A DNA stretch of 32,543 nt from Lacticaseibacillus chiayiensis (GCF_004123795.1 NZ_MSSM01000023.1:1-32543), one strand, 5' to 3'. Positions 6,156-14,928 are shown, counted from the first letter of the stretch. Notes: generated by a model not told the origin, from the sequence alone. Program-made: numbers and translations.

Positions 6156-8543
6156 TTATCTAAAAATCATTTTCAGATACTGGTGATTGGCAGCCGCCAC
6201 CAATCGATCGACCATACTTAATCTGAGTGTGCCACTTGCCTGTTGGGCTAACCGAATGAGGGGCGTGTCTAATACGATCGCCTGCTGAAACTTGGCCTCG
6301 GGACCGTCCTTGTCAATGTAATCCTTTGTACGCATTTTAATGACCGTCCGCGCGATTATTCGTAGCAACCACGAATATTTCTGCATTTCGCGTGGCGTGT
6401 TCAGGCGCGTGAATTCACCAGGAACAAACTCATGATGTGGCGGTACCTTTTGGCCGGTAAGCTGTTCGAAATCATGCACGGTTGGTTTGCCAGATGGCGT
6501 TGTATACCAACCGGGAACGTTTTCGAAATTTGTGAAGGCCTGTCCTTGAATTTGAACCGGTAAGACACTGACAATATCAACAGAACTTGTCCCGATTGCC
6601 ACGGCTTTGGCGGCATCAGGCAGTTCCCATGTCTGGGTTTGTTCATGCCATTCTTTAAACGCCTGTGCCGGCAGTGCTAACGTAACCGTCACTGTTTCGC
6701 CAGCTTTGACGAACACTTTTTTGAAGGCTTTCAGTTCTCTGACTGGTCGCAAGGGACGCGTGGTCTGCTCCTGAACGTATGCCTGAACCACTTCTGCGCC
6801 ATCGCGACTGCCAGTATTAGTCAGCGCCACCTGCACCGTAACTGGCCGGTCATTGGTGACGTGATCATCAGTAAGGCGTGCATTTTTTATCGCAAAAGAG
6901 GTGTAGCTGAGGCCAAAACCAAACGGAAATGCCACCGGTACCTGAGCTTTGTCGAAGTAACGGTAGCCGATATATGTGCTTTCGACATAGGGTACGGAAC
7001 GCGTACGGTGATCGTAAAGCTCCGCAGATGGTACATCCGCATAACGAACTGGGTAAGTTTCAGCCAACTTACCGCTTGGGTTTACTTGTCCGGTCAATAC
7101 CCGACCGGCGGCTGTTCCGATCTGTTCACCGCCTAAATACAAATTCAAAATCGCCTGTACCTGATCCAACCACGGTAGCTCAACCGGTGCTCCGGCGACC
7201 AACAAAACCACGACATGCGGATTGATCGCAGCAATCGCCTGCAGCAAATCATTTTGGACTTTCGGCAAGGCCATGTTTTGGCGATCAAAGCCTTCAGACT
7301 CATAGCTATCTGGCAATCCAGCGACAAAAATAACCTTGTCGTGTGTGCGGGCAAGTTCCAGTGCCTGAGCTATCGCTGCCTCATCAACTTGATCATCCAG
7401 TCGATACCCTGCCGCATAATCATAAGCGATGCCGGTTTGCTTGAACCCAGTCAAAATCGACACCTGTTCCGCCGCCTTAATATGCGATGAACCGGCACCT
7501 TGGAAACGGGTCTCTTTGGCTAATTCACCAACCACGGCTACTTGCTCATTGTCAGCTAAAGGCAAAATCCCATTGTCATTTTTCAACAGCACAATGGCAC
7601 TTTCTGCAATTTTTTGCGCCAATTTAGCGTGCTGATGTAGCATTTCTTCGCGCGAGCCGGTGAACTTAGGCCGCTGTTTACGCGCCATCTTAGCAATATT
7701 GCTGGCAGCTCGGTCCAAACTCGCAGGCCGCAACTCACCAGTCTGAAAAGCTTTCAATGCTTCTTTATCAAACAGGTGCTGATCCCCAGGCATTTCCAAA
7801 TCAGTGCCGGCATTCAGCGAAGCAACCTTATCGTTAAGCGCACCCCAATCGGTAATGACGGCACCGTCAAAACCGAACTCATGACGCAGAACCTGCGTCA
7901 TCAAATAATGATTGTCACTGGCGTAGCGACCATTTACTTTATTGTAAGAACACATAACCGATTCCGGCCGTCCTTCAGTAACCGCAATGCGAAAGGCTTC
8001 CAGATAGATCTCATGCAGCGCAACCGGATCGATCATCGAATTAGACGACAACCGACCATTTTCTTGATTATTCGCCGCAAAGTGCTTCAGACAAGCCGCC
8101 ACACCCTGTTTTTGAATGCCTTGAATCCATGCCGCGCCGAGTTTCCCCGCCAAGAACGGATCTTCACTAAAATATTCGAAATTTCTGCCACACAACGGAT
8201 TACGCTTCATATTCACGCCAGGTCCCAACACAACATCAACGCCCAGGCTGCGGGCTTCAAGTCCGATCGCCTCACCCATTTCGGCAATGAGTTCTGGATC
8301 CCAAGACGATGCGCTGGCACTCGCCGTCGGAAAACTGGTACTCGGCACGCTGTCATTAATGCCCAAATGATCGGCCTCCGCAGCCTGATAACGCAAACCA
8401 TGCGGGCCGTCACTCATCCGAATGCTAGGAATACCATGCTCAGGAAAAGATTCCGAAGACCAAAAATCCTTTCCTGAAGTCAACTTCACCTTTTCTTCAG
8501 TCGTCAGACTATTAAGATCAACTGGTGACTCTGAATTATCCAT
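6156..8543 (-). CDS. beta-glucosidase, glycoside hydrolase family 3
   Basis: The 795-residue protein has the GH3 order: a (beta/alpha)8 domain with SDGPHG, LGPGVNMKRNPLCGRNFEYFSEDP and KHFAANNQE, an alpha/beta sandwich domain with VAGLPDSYESEGFDR, and a fibronectin-III-like C-terminal part. The nucleophile is the aspartate of VITDWGAL, near residue 232. There is no signal peptide, so it acts in the cytoplasm on beta-glucosides that enter the cell. After the usual GH3 end there are about 80 extra residues. ATG 8543 is preferred over TTG 8546; GGGG lies upstream. No sugar transporter is adjacent, and its substrate is not known. No terminator was seen before the Phe-leader promoter. Confidence 0.9.
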   Translation of the reverse strand: MDNSESPVDLNSLTTEEKVKLTSGKDFWSSESFPEHGIPSIRMSDGPHGLRYQAAEADHLGINDSVPSTSFPTASASASSWDPELIAEMGEAIGLEARSLGVDVVLGPGVNMKRNPLCGRNFEYFSEDPFLAGKLGAAWIQGIQKQGVAACLKHFAANNQENGRLSSNSMIDPVALHEIYLEAFRIAVTEGRPESVMCSYNKVNGRYASDNHYLMTQVLRHEFGFDGAVITDWGALNDKVASLNAGTDLEMPGDQHLFDKEALKAFQTGELRPASLDRAASNIAKMARKQRPKFTGSREEMLHQHAKLAQKIAESAIVLLKNDNGILPLADNEQVAVVGELAKETRFQGAGSSHIKAAEQVSILTGFKQTGIAYDYAAGYRLDDQVDEAAIAQALELARTHDKVIFVAGLPDSYESEGFDRQNMALPKVQNDLLQAIAAINPHVVVLLVAGAPVELPWLDQVQAILNLYLGGEQIGTAAGRVLTGQVNPSGKLAETYPVRYADVPSAELYDHRTRSVPYVESTYIGYRYFDKAQVPVAFPFGFGLSYTSFAIKNARLTDDHVTNDRPVTVQVALTNTGSRDGAEVVQAYVQEQTTRPLRPVRELKAFKKVFVKAGETVTVTLALPAQAFKEWHEQTQTWELPDAAKAVAIGTSSVDIVSVLPVQIQGQAFTNFENVPGWYTTPSGKPTVHDFEQLTGQKVPPHHEFVPGEFTRLNTPREMQKYSWLLRIIARTVIKMRTKDYIDKDGPEAKFQQAIVLDTPLIRLAQQASGTLRLSMVDRLVAAANHQYLKMIFR

Positions 8544-8865
8544 CAAATTACCCCATTTTTAATTTTCTGAGCGGCATCGTTCTCTTCACTAAATCTTAAC
8601 GTTTTTTACCCGAGAATTCCCGTCAATCGGTTCATTTTCTTGGAAAAAAAACGGCTACATGTCGCGTTTAACAGGGGTTATCATATTATATGACTATTTT
8701 TGCTAGAAAGTGACATTTCTTTCCGTTCATTGCCTAGAAACCGGAGATGATTGCACAAAAAATCATCGAAAAAACACGCGTTCTAAAATTTTTGTCAGAT
8801 CGTCATAAAAAGTTCACATTTACGGATTATTATTTTGAGTGTAGCAAGGAAGTTTACCCCCTTCT
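8544..8865. other. intergenic region upstream of the beta-glucosidase
   Basis: AT-rich, no convincing gene. A TATAAT box faces the beta-glucosidase at 8685-8690 (minus strand) but lacks a good -35, so the promoter is uncertain. No clear catabolite-response element was found. The plus-strand ORF from 8747 has no ribosome site and runs into a terminator, so it is not called. Confidence 0.4.
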
Positions 8866-8986
8866 TACTACTACCCCAACCCAACTTTTTTCATTTTTAC
8901 TCCTCCAAAGTAAAAATAAGTCAGTACCACCCCCAATGGCACTGACATGGGAACCCCGCGCACCCCCAATGCGTGGGGCTTTTTTT
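8866..8986 (+). ncRNA. candidate C-rich small RNA ending in a terminator
   Basis: The plus strand has single-stranded C-rich tracts (ACCCCCTTC near 8857, ACCCCAACCC near 8875, CTCCTCC at 8900-8905) and then two hairpins. Hairpin one is at 8920-8946 (GTCAGT/ACTGAC) and hairpin two at 8954-8978 (CCCC/GGGG plus CGC/GCG). Both expose the identical nine-base loop ACCCCCAAT. Hairpin two is followed by seven T's and is a textbook terminator, yet no gene on this strand precedes it. C-rich loops and an anti-Shine-Dalgarno tract are typical of Gram-positive regulatory RNAs. The 5' end and promoter are not resolved, so the start is approximate. Confidence 0.45.
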
Positions 8987-9112
8987 GTGAGCGCGAACCA
9001 GCCCGGTTAGAAACCGGAGCATAAGTGGCCTCGGGCGTGATGGCTGGGCTTTGGCCATTGCGCCCGAGGTCCTTATGTGTAGGTTTCTGGGCTGGTGAGC
9101 GCGTTATAGAAC
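8987..9112 (-). repeat. intergenic hairpin repeat, copy A
   Basis: Reads on the minus strand from GTTCTATAACGCGCTC to GGTTCGCGCTCAC. The outer arms are CCAGCCCAGAAACC and GGTTTCTAACCGGGCTGG; inner arms are built around CCTCGGGC and GCCCGAGG. It abuts the T-run of the terminator at 8980-8986. About 40 further bases before its 5' end (9113-9150), including TTGTTCTAT and GGGGCAAT, are shared with copies B and C. Confidence 0.85.
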
Positions 9113-9150
9113 ATCAAAGTCCCATACATAATTGCCCCTGATAGAACAAA

Positions 9151-9230
9151 CCCTTTCATCGCGGCCACTTTCGACCATTCCTACCAAGGTCCTTACAAAC
9201 ATCACCTACGCCAGCAGCCGCCTTACAGAA
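9151..9230 (-). repeat. decayed remnant of the intergenic repeat
   Basis: On the minus strand the segment contains TTTGTAAGGACCTTGGT followed by GGAATGGTC and GTGGCCGCGATG, resembling the centre of the repeat but without matching arms. It sits just before copy A in the same direction. The rest of the gap, 9231-9355, shows no gene. Confidence 0.4.
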
Positions 9231-9355
9231 CACAACAGTCTACCTACGTACTTACAAATCAAAAAACACGACCCCCGCTTGATGACCAGCCACAACACAT
9301 GGCCAACCATCGAACCAAGAATCGTGTTTACTCACCCAAACAACCAGCTGCACCA

Positions 9356-10009
9356 TCACGCATCCGCATCACGCACCGTCATCCGGTCCTGCACCGAAGT
9401 TGGCCGCTCCAACTGATCCAAAATAGCCAGCGCCATATTCCCGGTAGTAATGTGACTCTGCCCATCTTCGCCAACCAACAAGGTATCTTTACCGGCAACA
9501 TAACGCGTGGCCGGTCCAGTCGGAAACGCCTCGCTCGCTGAAATTCCGATCCAATTAACATTATCGGTCATCTGCAAGAAGCGATATTCATAATACTGAT
9601 ACTTAGCACCGTCATACCACGGCTGGCTTGCAACACTCTCAGGAAAATCAAGAATCATGGGATGATCCGCGCCCGGCATCGACAGGCTTGCGCTACCCAG
9701 AATGAAAACCGCTAAAGTATCCGTATTCCGTAACAAACTAATCAAGTGAGTCGCAAAATCCAAATGCAAATACCCACGGCCGGATCCCCACGGCACACTC
9801 AGCGCATCCACAACGGCATCAACGTCATCTAAATCGGCCTCCGTCAATTCCAGCGGCGCTTTCACCAGTGTCGACACATTTTGACCAAGTCGACTGGCAG
9901 CTTTTTGCGCATCCCGGACGACGGCCATCACCTCATGGCCACGCCGTTGAGCTTCGGCAACAATCGCGCTCCCAGCCCGGCCAGTTGCACCTAAAACAGC
10001 TATTTTCAT
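9356..10009 (-). CDS. NAD(P)-binding protein, NmrA/atypical SDR family
   Basis: The 217-residue protein begins MKIAVLGATGRAG, a Rossmann motif (GATGRAG at residues 7-13) of the NAD(P)H-binding atypical short-chain dehydrogenase group. A classical YxxxK catalytic pair is not obvious, although YQYYEYRFLQ lies in the expected region. Such proteins act as reductases or redox sensors; the substrate is not predictable. The start at 10009 follows GAGGTAGG. It is a single gene, divergent from the pair at 10185. Confidence 0.8.
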   Translation of the reverse strand: MKIAVLGATGRAGSAIVAEAQRRGHEVMAVVRDAQKAASRLGQNVSTLVKAPLELTEADLDDVDAVVDALSVPWGSGRGYLHLDFATHLISLLRNTDTLAVFILGSASLSMPGADHPMILDFPESVASQPWYDGAKYQYYEYRFLQMTDNVNWIGISASEAFPTGPATRYVAGKDTLLVGEDGQSHITTGNMALAILDQLERPTSVQDRMTVRDADA

Positions 10010-10184
10010 TTTCCTACCTCATTTCGTTTACGCTTACCGACCAAATTTGATTTCATTCTAGCATGCATTTGATGAAAGCGGCTGATTCAACCTTCTCTGT
10101 GGCAAAAATGAGAATAAAACTTCCTTATATGCCTGTTTATGCGGTACACTTAAAATAACCGGATAGAATGTGAGAGGATATTAA

Positions 10185-11021
10185 ATGTCAATCGAAACGA
10201 GTCTAACTTACCAAAAAAAATTCTTCAGTGATTTTACCGATGCCTGGCATAAAAAATCACGCTATCGCCTATATCAGGGAATCGATGCAACCGCCGAAAA
10301 CTTGCGGCTCGATATCGAAGAAGCCCCGGGTTACATCTTAGCTTACGACAAAAGCGCCCAAGCCGAGTTGCACGACTTTTTGCAAATCGGGTTGATTGAC
10401 TTTTTGCGTCAGCACATCCCTTTTTTTGAGGTCAACGACCAAGGAGTCGTCTATTTCGGTAATTGGTACCACCGCCGCGATTTTGGCCATATCAACGTTA
10501 TTTTGCGTGCGATTACCCAATCAACCGATGAGCAACGCAAAATTCTGCCACAACTGGAAGCCTTTTCCGACGATCCTGACCATTATCTCGATCGCCAATT
10601 AGACGCCATGCGTAAGGAAGTATACCGCGACGTCGACTCGCTGCACACGCAAATCGATAACCTTGAGGCCGAAGCTGCTCCAGTGCGCGATCAACCTACG
10701 CAAGGCGGTAGCGGCTTCAGGGGACTGCTGAAAAACTTCATTGATCCAAGCGACGATGACGATGCAGCTCCGTCCTCCCGAACATCAAGTGCGGACGCCT
10801 CACAGCTTAAAGCTCGCTTTGATAAAGAAAAATTGGCAGCTGATGACACCTTCGACAAGCGCAAACGCGAACTGGAAGTTTCGGCCGCGATCACCCGGTA
10901 CGAATATCAGGCCGTTATGAATACTTACAGTTCCGTTGCTGAATTTGAAAATGTTCTTGCCAATCTCAAGGACGATTTTATGCAGTCGTTAAAGGTTGAA
11001 GGAGGTCGCACGCATGCTTAA
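10185..11021 (+). CDS. unrecognised 278-aa protein, first of a coupled pair
   Basis: I do not recognise the family. Residues 1-125 look folded and rich in aromatic residues (FFEVNDQGVVYFGNWYHRRDF). Residues 140-165 and 205-240 are charged, with likely coiled-coil character (QLKARFDKEKLAADDTFDKRK). They are separated by a flexible acidic linker DPSDDDDAAPSSRTSS. There is no signal peptide or membrane segment, so it should be cytoplasmic. ATG 10185 follows GAGAGGAT. The gene overlaps the next one by 8 bases, so the two are probably made in fixed ratio and may form a complex. Confidence 0.7.
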   Translation: MSIETSLTYQKKFFSDFTDAWHKKSRYRLYQGIDATAENLRLDIEEAPGYILAYDKSAQAELHDFLQIGLIDFLRQHIPFFEVNDQGVVYFGNWYHRRDFGHINVILRAITQSTDEQRKILPQLEAFSDDPDHYLDRQLDAMRKEVYRDVDSLHTQIDNLEAEAAPVRDQPTQGGSGFRGLLKNFIDPSDDDDAAPSSRTSSADASQLKARFDKEKLAADDTFDKRKRELEVSAAITRYEYQAVMNTYSSVAEFENVLANLKDDFMQSLKVEGGRTHA

Positions 11022-12075
11022 TCTGAATGACACACATTTGGCTGGCTTAATTACAAAGCCGTTATCGGTTTCCGAATTACGGCAACAGATTAGTACAGCC
11101 TATCAAACCGAAACGGATCGCTTAGCTGACTCACCAATATGGGGTGCCAATGATGACGCTATGACCGCCTTACTGGGTAGCTACACAGCACTGATGCGTG
11201 ACAAGTTGTACCAGACGCTGCAAAATATGGCTTCAATTCCGACTAAGTTCTTGCAAACGCTGTGGTTCAGAGACACGACAACTGATCCGCAACATAGTGA
11301 GATAACGCTGATTCAGGCAACCGACAATGACAACAATGACTTATTGACGATTGTGAATCCTTTAAGCGCCGATGCAACACTCAAGGCTGTTAACTTGCCG
11401 ACCTTATTGCAAATCACTGCCAGCGATGATCATGCTCTGACTTATAATGACGATGAAATCAAAGCGCTCTCTGCTTTGACCAAAGCCCTTAATCAAGCCG
11501 GCTATCAGTTCACAACGATCGATGAAACGGTCTTGCAACCGGTTAACGGATTACATTTTAAGACCCGCTTCGACAATCTCAAACCATTAGTTGGCAAAAA
11601 GACCGTTGTCAAACCAGGTGACTTCAGCATTAATGTCACCTTGGATCCTGAAAGCAAAGTCCTGGATTATCAAATCCTCGATGAAGACGGCCATGACTGG
11701 AAAGACTTAGGTTCCGAAGAAGTTACAAGTAATCGCTTCGAATGGGCGTCCACCACAATTCCGGAAGAGCTAGTCAATCATCATCTCAAATTAGTCGTAC
11801 GCGTGTCTGCCGGGACAAACTCCCCCGCACTTGATGAACTCTTCGTGATTGCATCCAACAACGCAATCCTAATGCGGCAAGGCAAACAAACCGGCGTATA
11901 CGAATTGCCGTTGCCGAACCAAAAGCTCTTTACCGTTTTGATCAACGCAGATAATAATATGGTTTATCTGAAATATCCAGATCCGGAGACGCAGATTATT
12001 GAACTGAATCGACAGTACCCGTTTATTGGCGAATGGCTCAAAGCGATATTGCCGCAGAAACGCGCATTTAATTAA
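11014..12075 (+). CDS. unrecognised 353-aa protein, second of a coupled pair
   Basis: I do not recognise the family. The start is ATG 11014, 7 bases after AAGGAGG, inside the end of the preceding gene. The first 60 residues are polar and helical. Residues about 190-285 are rich in beta-type segments (FSINVTLDPESKVLDYQI, HHLKLVVRVSAGTN) and could be an immunoglobulin-like fold. No signal peptide, membrane span or known catalytic motif is visible. Joint conservation with the upstream gene is to be expected from the overlap. Confidence 0.7.
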   Translation: MLNLNDTHLAGLITKPLSVSELRQQISTAYQTETDRLADSPIWGANDDAMTALLGSYTALMRDKLYQTLQNMASIPTKFLQTLWFRDTTTDPQHSEITLIQATDNDNNDLLTIVNPLSADATLKAVNLPTLLQITASDDHALTYNDDEIKALSALTKALNQAGYQFTTIDETVLQPVNGLHFKTRFDNLKPLVGKKTVVKPGDFSINVTLDPESKVLDYQILDEDGHDWKDLGSEEVTSNRFEWASTTIPEELVNHHLKLVVRVSAGTNSPALDELFVIASNNAILMRQGKQTGVYELPLPNQKLFTVLINADNNMVYLKYPDPETQIIELNRQYPFIGEWLKAILPQKRAFN

Positions 12076-12125
12076 AAGGTTACTTAGCGTAGATCACAAT
12101 AACGCATTCGCTAGGAGGGTTTTTC

Positions 12126-12941
12126 ATGGCAAATGAATTTCCGCAAGTAATGACGATTGGCGGTACGGATAGCGACGGCAGTGCCGGTGTCCAGGCCGAT
12201 TTGCATAGTTTCTTTATGCGTGGCGTGTATGGTGCCACCGTTTTGACGGCTGCTGTGGCCGGTAACTCTTATGGCATTCAGGATAGCATGGTGATGCCAT
12301 TGCCATTCATTGATGCCCAATTTAAGTCGTTGGCAGCTGACTTGAAGATTCGTGCGGCCAAAACCGGGATGTTGGCAGACCGAGCTTTAGTGCAGGATAT
12401 TATCAAGAATTGGCAGCAATACGATTTTGGTGCGTTGGTCGTTGATCCGGTGATTATCACCAAACACGGCGCCATGCTGCTGGAGCAAGATGCGTATGAT
12501 GCTGTTAAGAATGATCTTATTCCACTGGCAACCGTCGTGACGCCGAATCACTACGAAGCCGAGCATCTTACCGGTATGAAACTTGATTCGGATGCCAACA
12601 TCGAAGCAGCTGCGCATCAACTGCAAAATTCTGGCGCTAAGAATGTCGTTTTAAAAGGCGCTCACGATAATCCTGAGCAAAAAGAAGTCCGGGACTTTGT
12701 GTTGCTGGAAAGCGGCAAAACTTTCTGGCTGAGCGAACCTTACCACAATACGGATCGCGTCAACGGCACTGGCGATACGCTGTCTGCTGTGATCACTGCC
12801 GAAATCGGTAAAGGTAACACGATCGAAGATGCCATTCGCATTGCCAAACGCTTTACGAACCAGGCAATCGGTCATCCCATTGCGGTCGGCCATCAGTATG
12901 GACCGATCAATCATTGGGCTAACCAGATCGTTTATCCGTAA
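12126..12941 (+). CDS. hydroxymethylpyrimidine/pyridoxine kinase (ThiD/PdxK family)
   Basis: The 271-residue protein is a ribokinase-fold kinase of the ThiD group: GGTDSDGSAGVQADL near residues 12-26, VVDPVI, VTPNHYEAEHLTG, and the catalytic VNGTGDTLSAVI with its aspartate. ThiD phosphorylates 4-amino-5-hydroxymethyl-2-methylpyrimidine in thiamine synthesis; relatives in Firmicutes phosphorylate pyridoxine to make pyridoxal phosphate. With no other thiamine gene nearby, B6 or pyrimidine salvage is equally likely. ATG 12126 follows AGGAGG by 7 bases. A terminator follows at 12971. Confidence 0.85.
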   Translation: MANEFPQVMTIGGTDSDGSAGVQADLHSFFMRGVYGATVLTAAVAGNSYGIQDSMVMPLPFIDAQFKSLAADLKIRAAKTGMLADRALVQDIIKNWQQYDFGALVVDPVIITKHGAMLLEQDAYDAVKNDLIPLATVVTPNHYEAEHLTGMKLDSDANIEAAAHQLQNSGAKNVVLKGAHDNPEQKEVRDFVLLESGKTFWLSEPYHNTDRVNGTGDTLSAVITAEIGKGNTIEDAIRIAKRFTNQAIGHPIAVGHQYGPINHWANQIVYP

Positions 12942-12970
12942 AGCCCTCCATAACTTGAAATTGACAAAAC

Positions 12971-13015
12971 AAAATCGGTACCTGAAGCAAAGGCTGTTTC
13001 GGGTACCGATTTTTG
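12971..13015. terminator. bidirectional terminator between convergent genes
   Basis: Arms AAAATCGGTACC and GGTACCGATTTTT around a loop of about 19 bases; A-tract on one side and T-tract on the other, so it can stop both the kinase gene and the minus-strand gene at 13058. Confidence 0.85.
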
Positions 13016-13057
13016 TTTGTCCGCAACGAATAACCGCTGCTAAGCCTTACTGGACGA

Positions 13058-13690
13058 CTAATTATAAACAACTTGCGCTTCGTCCACTTGCCCAAAATTC
13101 TCGTCCAAAGCAACTCGCAACAGTACCGGCGAATCCGGTGCATAGCCTGCCACATAAACCTCGCGATGTCGGTCATTAAATTTCGGCACCAGCTGATGAT
13201 CCGCGATCGTTGTTTGAATCCGCGTCAACGCCGCTATGCTATCATCTAGTGGCGTGTCACTGAAACTTTGAATCTCAAAGCCCTCCGCCAGTTGCTCGAA
13301 ATGCAGCTGTGTCGCAATCGCGGGATCAAAATCAAGCTGCGCGACCGCCTCGGTAAATTGTTCTTTTTGAATAAACAGAGGCTGCTTCAGCCATATTCTG
13401 AAAACACGTCGATTGCTGATCTTATCACCACCGGACCAAACCGCCTGCAACGGATAAGGCCGATATGCTTTAAAATTCGGGATCTTGATGCCAACATTCG
13501 GCCCTTCACTGATTTGCTTAGCCACTGCCGTCACAGCTGCGGCCAAGTCAATAAACGTTGCGTCCGCCAAGCGATCAGGTGCAACGCCCATCGCCGTGAT
13601 ATAACTTCGTGTCGTCAACTTAACGAAACTCGGTCTTGCCGAACGTGAATACTCGTCCTGTTCGACTTTCTCCCAATCAAATTCACTCAT
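13058..13690 (-). CDS. GyrI-like small-molecule-binding protein (COG4832 type)
   Basis: The 210-residue protein begins SEFDWEKVEQDEYSRSARPSFVKL, a pattern seen in stand-alone GyrI-like proteins. The remainder has alternating strands and helices fitting a double SOUL/GyrI-type fold (FRIWLKQPLFIQKEQF, VYVAGYAP, LRVALDENF). There is no DNA-binding domain. Stand-alone members have been linked to drug or xenobiotic binding and hydrolysis in other bacteria; here the role is unknown. ATG 13690 is preceded by GAGAGGGG. A promoter with a cre-like palindrome between it and the gene suggests catabolite control. Confidence 0.65.
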   Translation of the reverse strand: MSEFDWEKVEQDEYSRSARPSFVKLTTRSYITAMGVAPDRLADATFIDLAAAVTAVAKQISEGPNVGIKIPNFKAYRPYPLQAVWSGGDKISNRRVFRIWLKQPLFIQKEQFTEAVAQLDFDPAIATQLHFEQLAEGFEIQSFSDTPLDDSIAALTRIQTTIADHQLVPKFNDRHREVYVAGYAPDSPVLLRVALDENFGQVDEAQVVYN

Positions 13691-13705
13691 CTTGCTGCCC
13701 CTCTC

Positions 13706-13720
13706 TGTAAGCGCTTATCA
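13706..13720 (-). promoter_or_regulatory. cre-like palindrome
   Basis: Minus strand TGATAAGCGCTTACA has the AAGCGCTT core and a perfect right half of the CcpA site, with one extra base in the left half. It lies about 10-25 bases past the expected transcription start, a position where CcpA would block elongation. Confidence 0.35.
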
Positions 13721-13735
13721 CATTTACTGCCACAG

Positions 13736-13764
13736 AGTTTAGCGATATTGGCGGAGAAAGACAA
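13736..13764 (-). promoter_or_regulatory. promoter of the GyrI-like gene
   Basis: TTGTCT (13759-13764) and TAAACT (13736-13741) on the minus strand, 17 bases apart, about 45 bases before the start codon. Confidence 0.5.
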
Positions 13765-13846
13765 TTATTTTGTTTGGGGAGTTTGATTCATCTTGTTTGA
13801 ACCCATTAGCAAATCAAAAATAAACGAAGGCTACTGTCTTCAAGGG

Positions 13847-14130
13847 CTAATCACTGTTATCTAAAAGGTGACGGGAATGCACTTCCTGATGGCTGGCCAC
13901 TTTCTTGAAACGTCGACCAAGTTCTGCTTGATTGGCCTCGCTATAAAACGGATCTTTCACTTCAAAGGGTAAGCCGCCCTCAGCAATGCTCTTCTTAATG
14001 AAAATGTTAATTCCGTCGACAAATTGAGCCCCAACGCATCAAATATCTCAGCAGCTCGTTGCTTGTCGGCGAGGCTAGTTTTAACAGAAATAGTCACTTT
14101 CCTATTTTCTGGATCTGACAACGCCCTCAC
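13847..14130 (-). pseudogene. RelB/DinJ-family antitoxin, frameshifted and without a toxin
   Basis: On the minus strand one frame from GTG 14130 reads KVTISVKTSLADKQRAAEIF then DALGLNLST, the ribbon-helix-helix start of RelB/DinJ antitoxins. Near 14010 the similarity moves to another frame: INIFIKKSIAEGGLPFEV then KDPFYSEANQAELGRRF, ending at TAG 13847. A single lost base around TCGACGGAATT would explain it. In families of this kind a RelE/YafQ toxin gene normally follows, but 13691-13846 holds none. The start codon has no clear ribosome site. The rest of the gap up to 14282 shows nothing recognisable. Confidence 0.7.
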
Positions 14131-14282
14131 TTCGTCACTATATTAATACGATACATAGAAATTATATGCAAAATAGACGTTCTTTGCCGTATTTTTGACT
14201 TTAATTAGCCATACCCGATCGCACCAAATCTCAGCCACTCATACAAATCACCAACTCAAGAAATTTAATCAAGCCAACGCAA

Positions 14283-14318
14283 AAAAGACCACGGACAAGT
14301 GAAATCCGTGGTCTTTAC
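14283..14318 (-). terminator. terminator of the HdeD-like gene
   Basis: Arms GACCACGGA and TCCGTGGTC around a 9-base loop, followed on the minus strand by CTTTTTTGCG; it begins about 10 bases after the stop at 14328. Confidence 0.85.
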
Positions 14319-14327
14319 CTATATACC

Positions 14328-14852
14328 TTATTGCTGCCGACTGCCAAACAATTGCATAATCCCCATCACGACCAGCAAACCGCCGAATAACGAGAAGACG
14401 ACCATAACTGTTTTGAATGGGTTAATGACCATGATTGCCCCGATGACGATCAAGGCAACGCCATAAATGATGGTTGGCAGTGGCGAGACGTTCACATATT
14501 GTTGTTGACGCCGCGCGCCCATGATTTTGTTAATGCCATAAATGATGAGCACAACGCCGATGAAAAATGGTCCCATACTCATGAGCGGCATCACAATGGC
14601 CGGTAGCAACAGTGCCACTATCAGATAGATGACGCCTGTGAAAAGTGATGTGCCATAAGTTCCGGAACGTTTTTTAGCCGAGAAGCCATCGACTAGTTTG
14701 GGGATGGCCGCAACAATCAAAACCGCGGCCACGATCCATAGAAAACTTCGATAGACTTGATGAGGTTCAATTAAAATCCAGGCTCCGATCAGAATCATAA
14801 GCAGGCCGCGTAACCACGACCACCGTTGAAGACGATCAAACATTGCTTGCAT
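14328..14852 (-). CDS. HdeD/DUF308-type integral membrane protein
   Basis: The 174-residue protein has about six membrane spans arranged as hairpins with short polar links, typical of the DUF308 (HdeD) group; examples are WLRGLLMILIGAWILI near the N-terminus and VMVVFSLFGGLLVVMGIMQLF at the end. In enteric bacteria HdeD is linked to acid resistance; in lactobacilli the role is not established. ATG 14852 is 8 bases after AGGGAG. It lies 76 bases after the small gene at 14929 in the same direction, so it may share its transcript or use its own promoter. Confidence 0.75.
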   Translation of the reverse strand: MQAMFDRLQRWSWLRGLLMILIGAWILIEPHQVYRSFLWIVAAVLIVAAIPKLVDGFSAKKRSGTYGTSLFTGVIYLIVALLLPAIVMPLMSMGPFFIGVVLIIYGINKIMGARRQQQYVNVSPLPTIIYGVALIVIGAIMVINPFKTVMVVFSLFGGLLVVMGIMQLFGSRQQ

Positions 14853-14928
14853 TTTGGATGCTCCCTTGTTTTGCTAGTTAAAGCATAGCATATTGCGCGG
14901 CAATGCCCCTCCGTCGTCAGACTGAACT

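Noticed and set aside
8747-9010. 87-aa plus-strand ORF
   Set aside because: No ribosome site; it runs through a terminator and into the repeat; composition is not protein-like.
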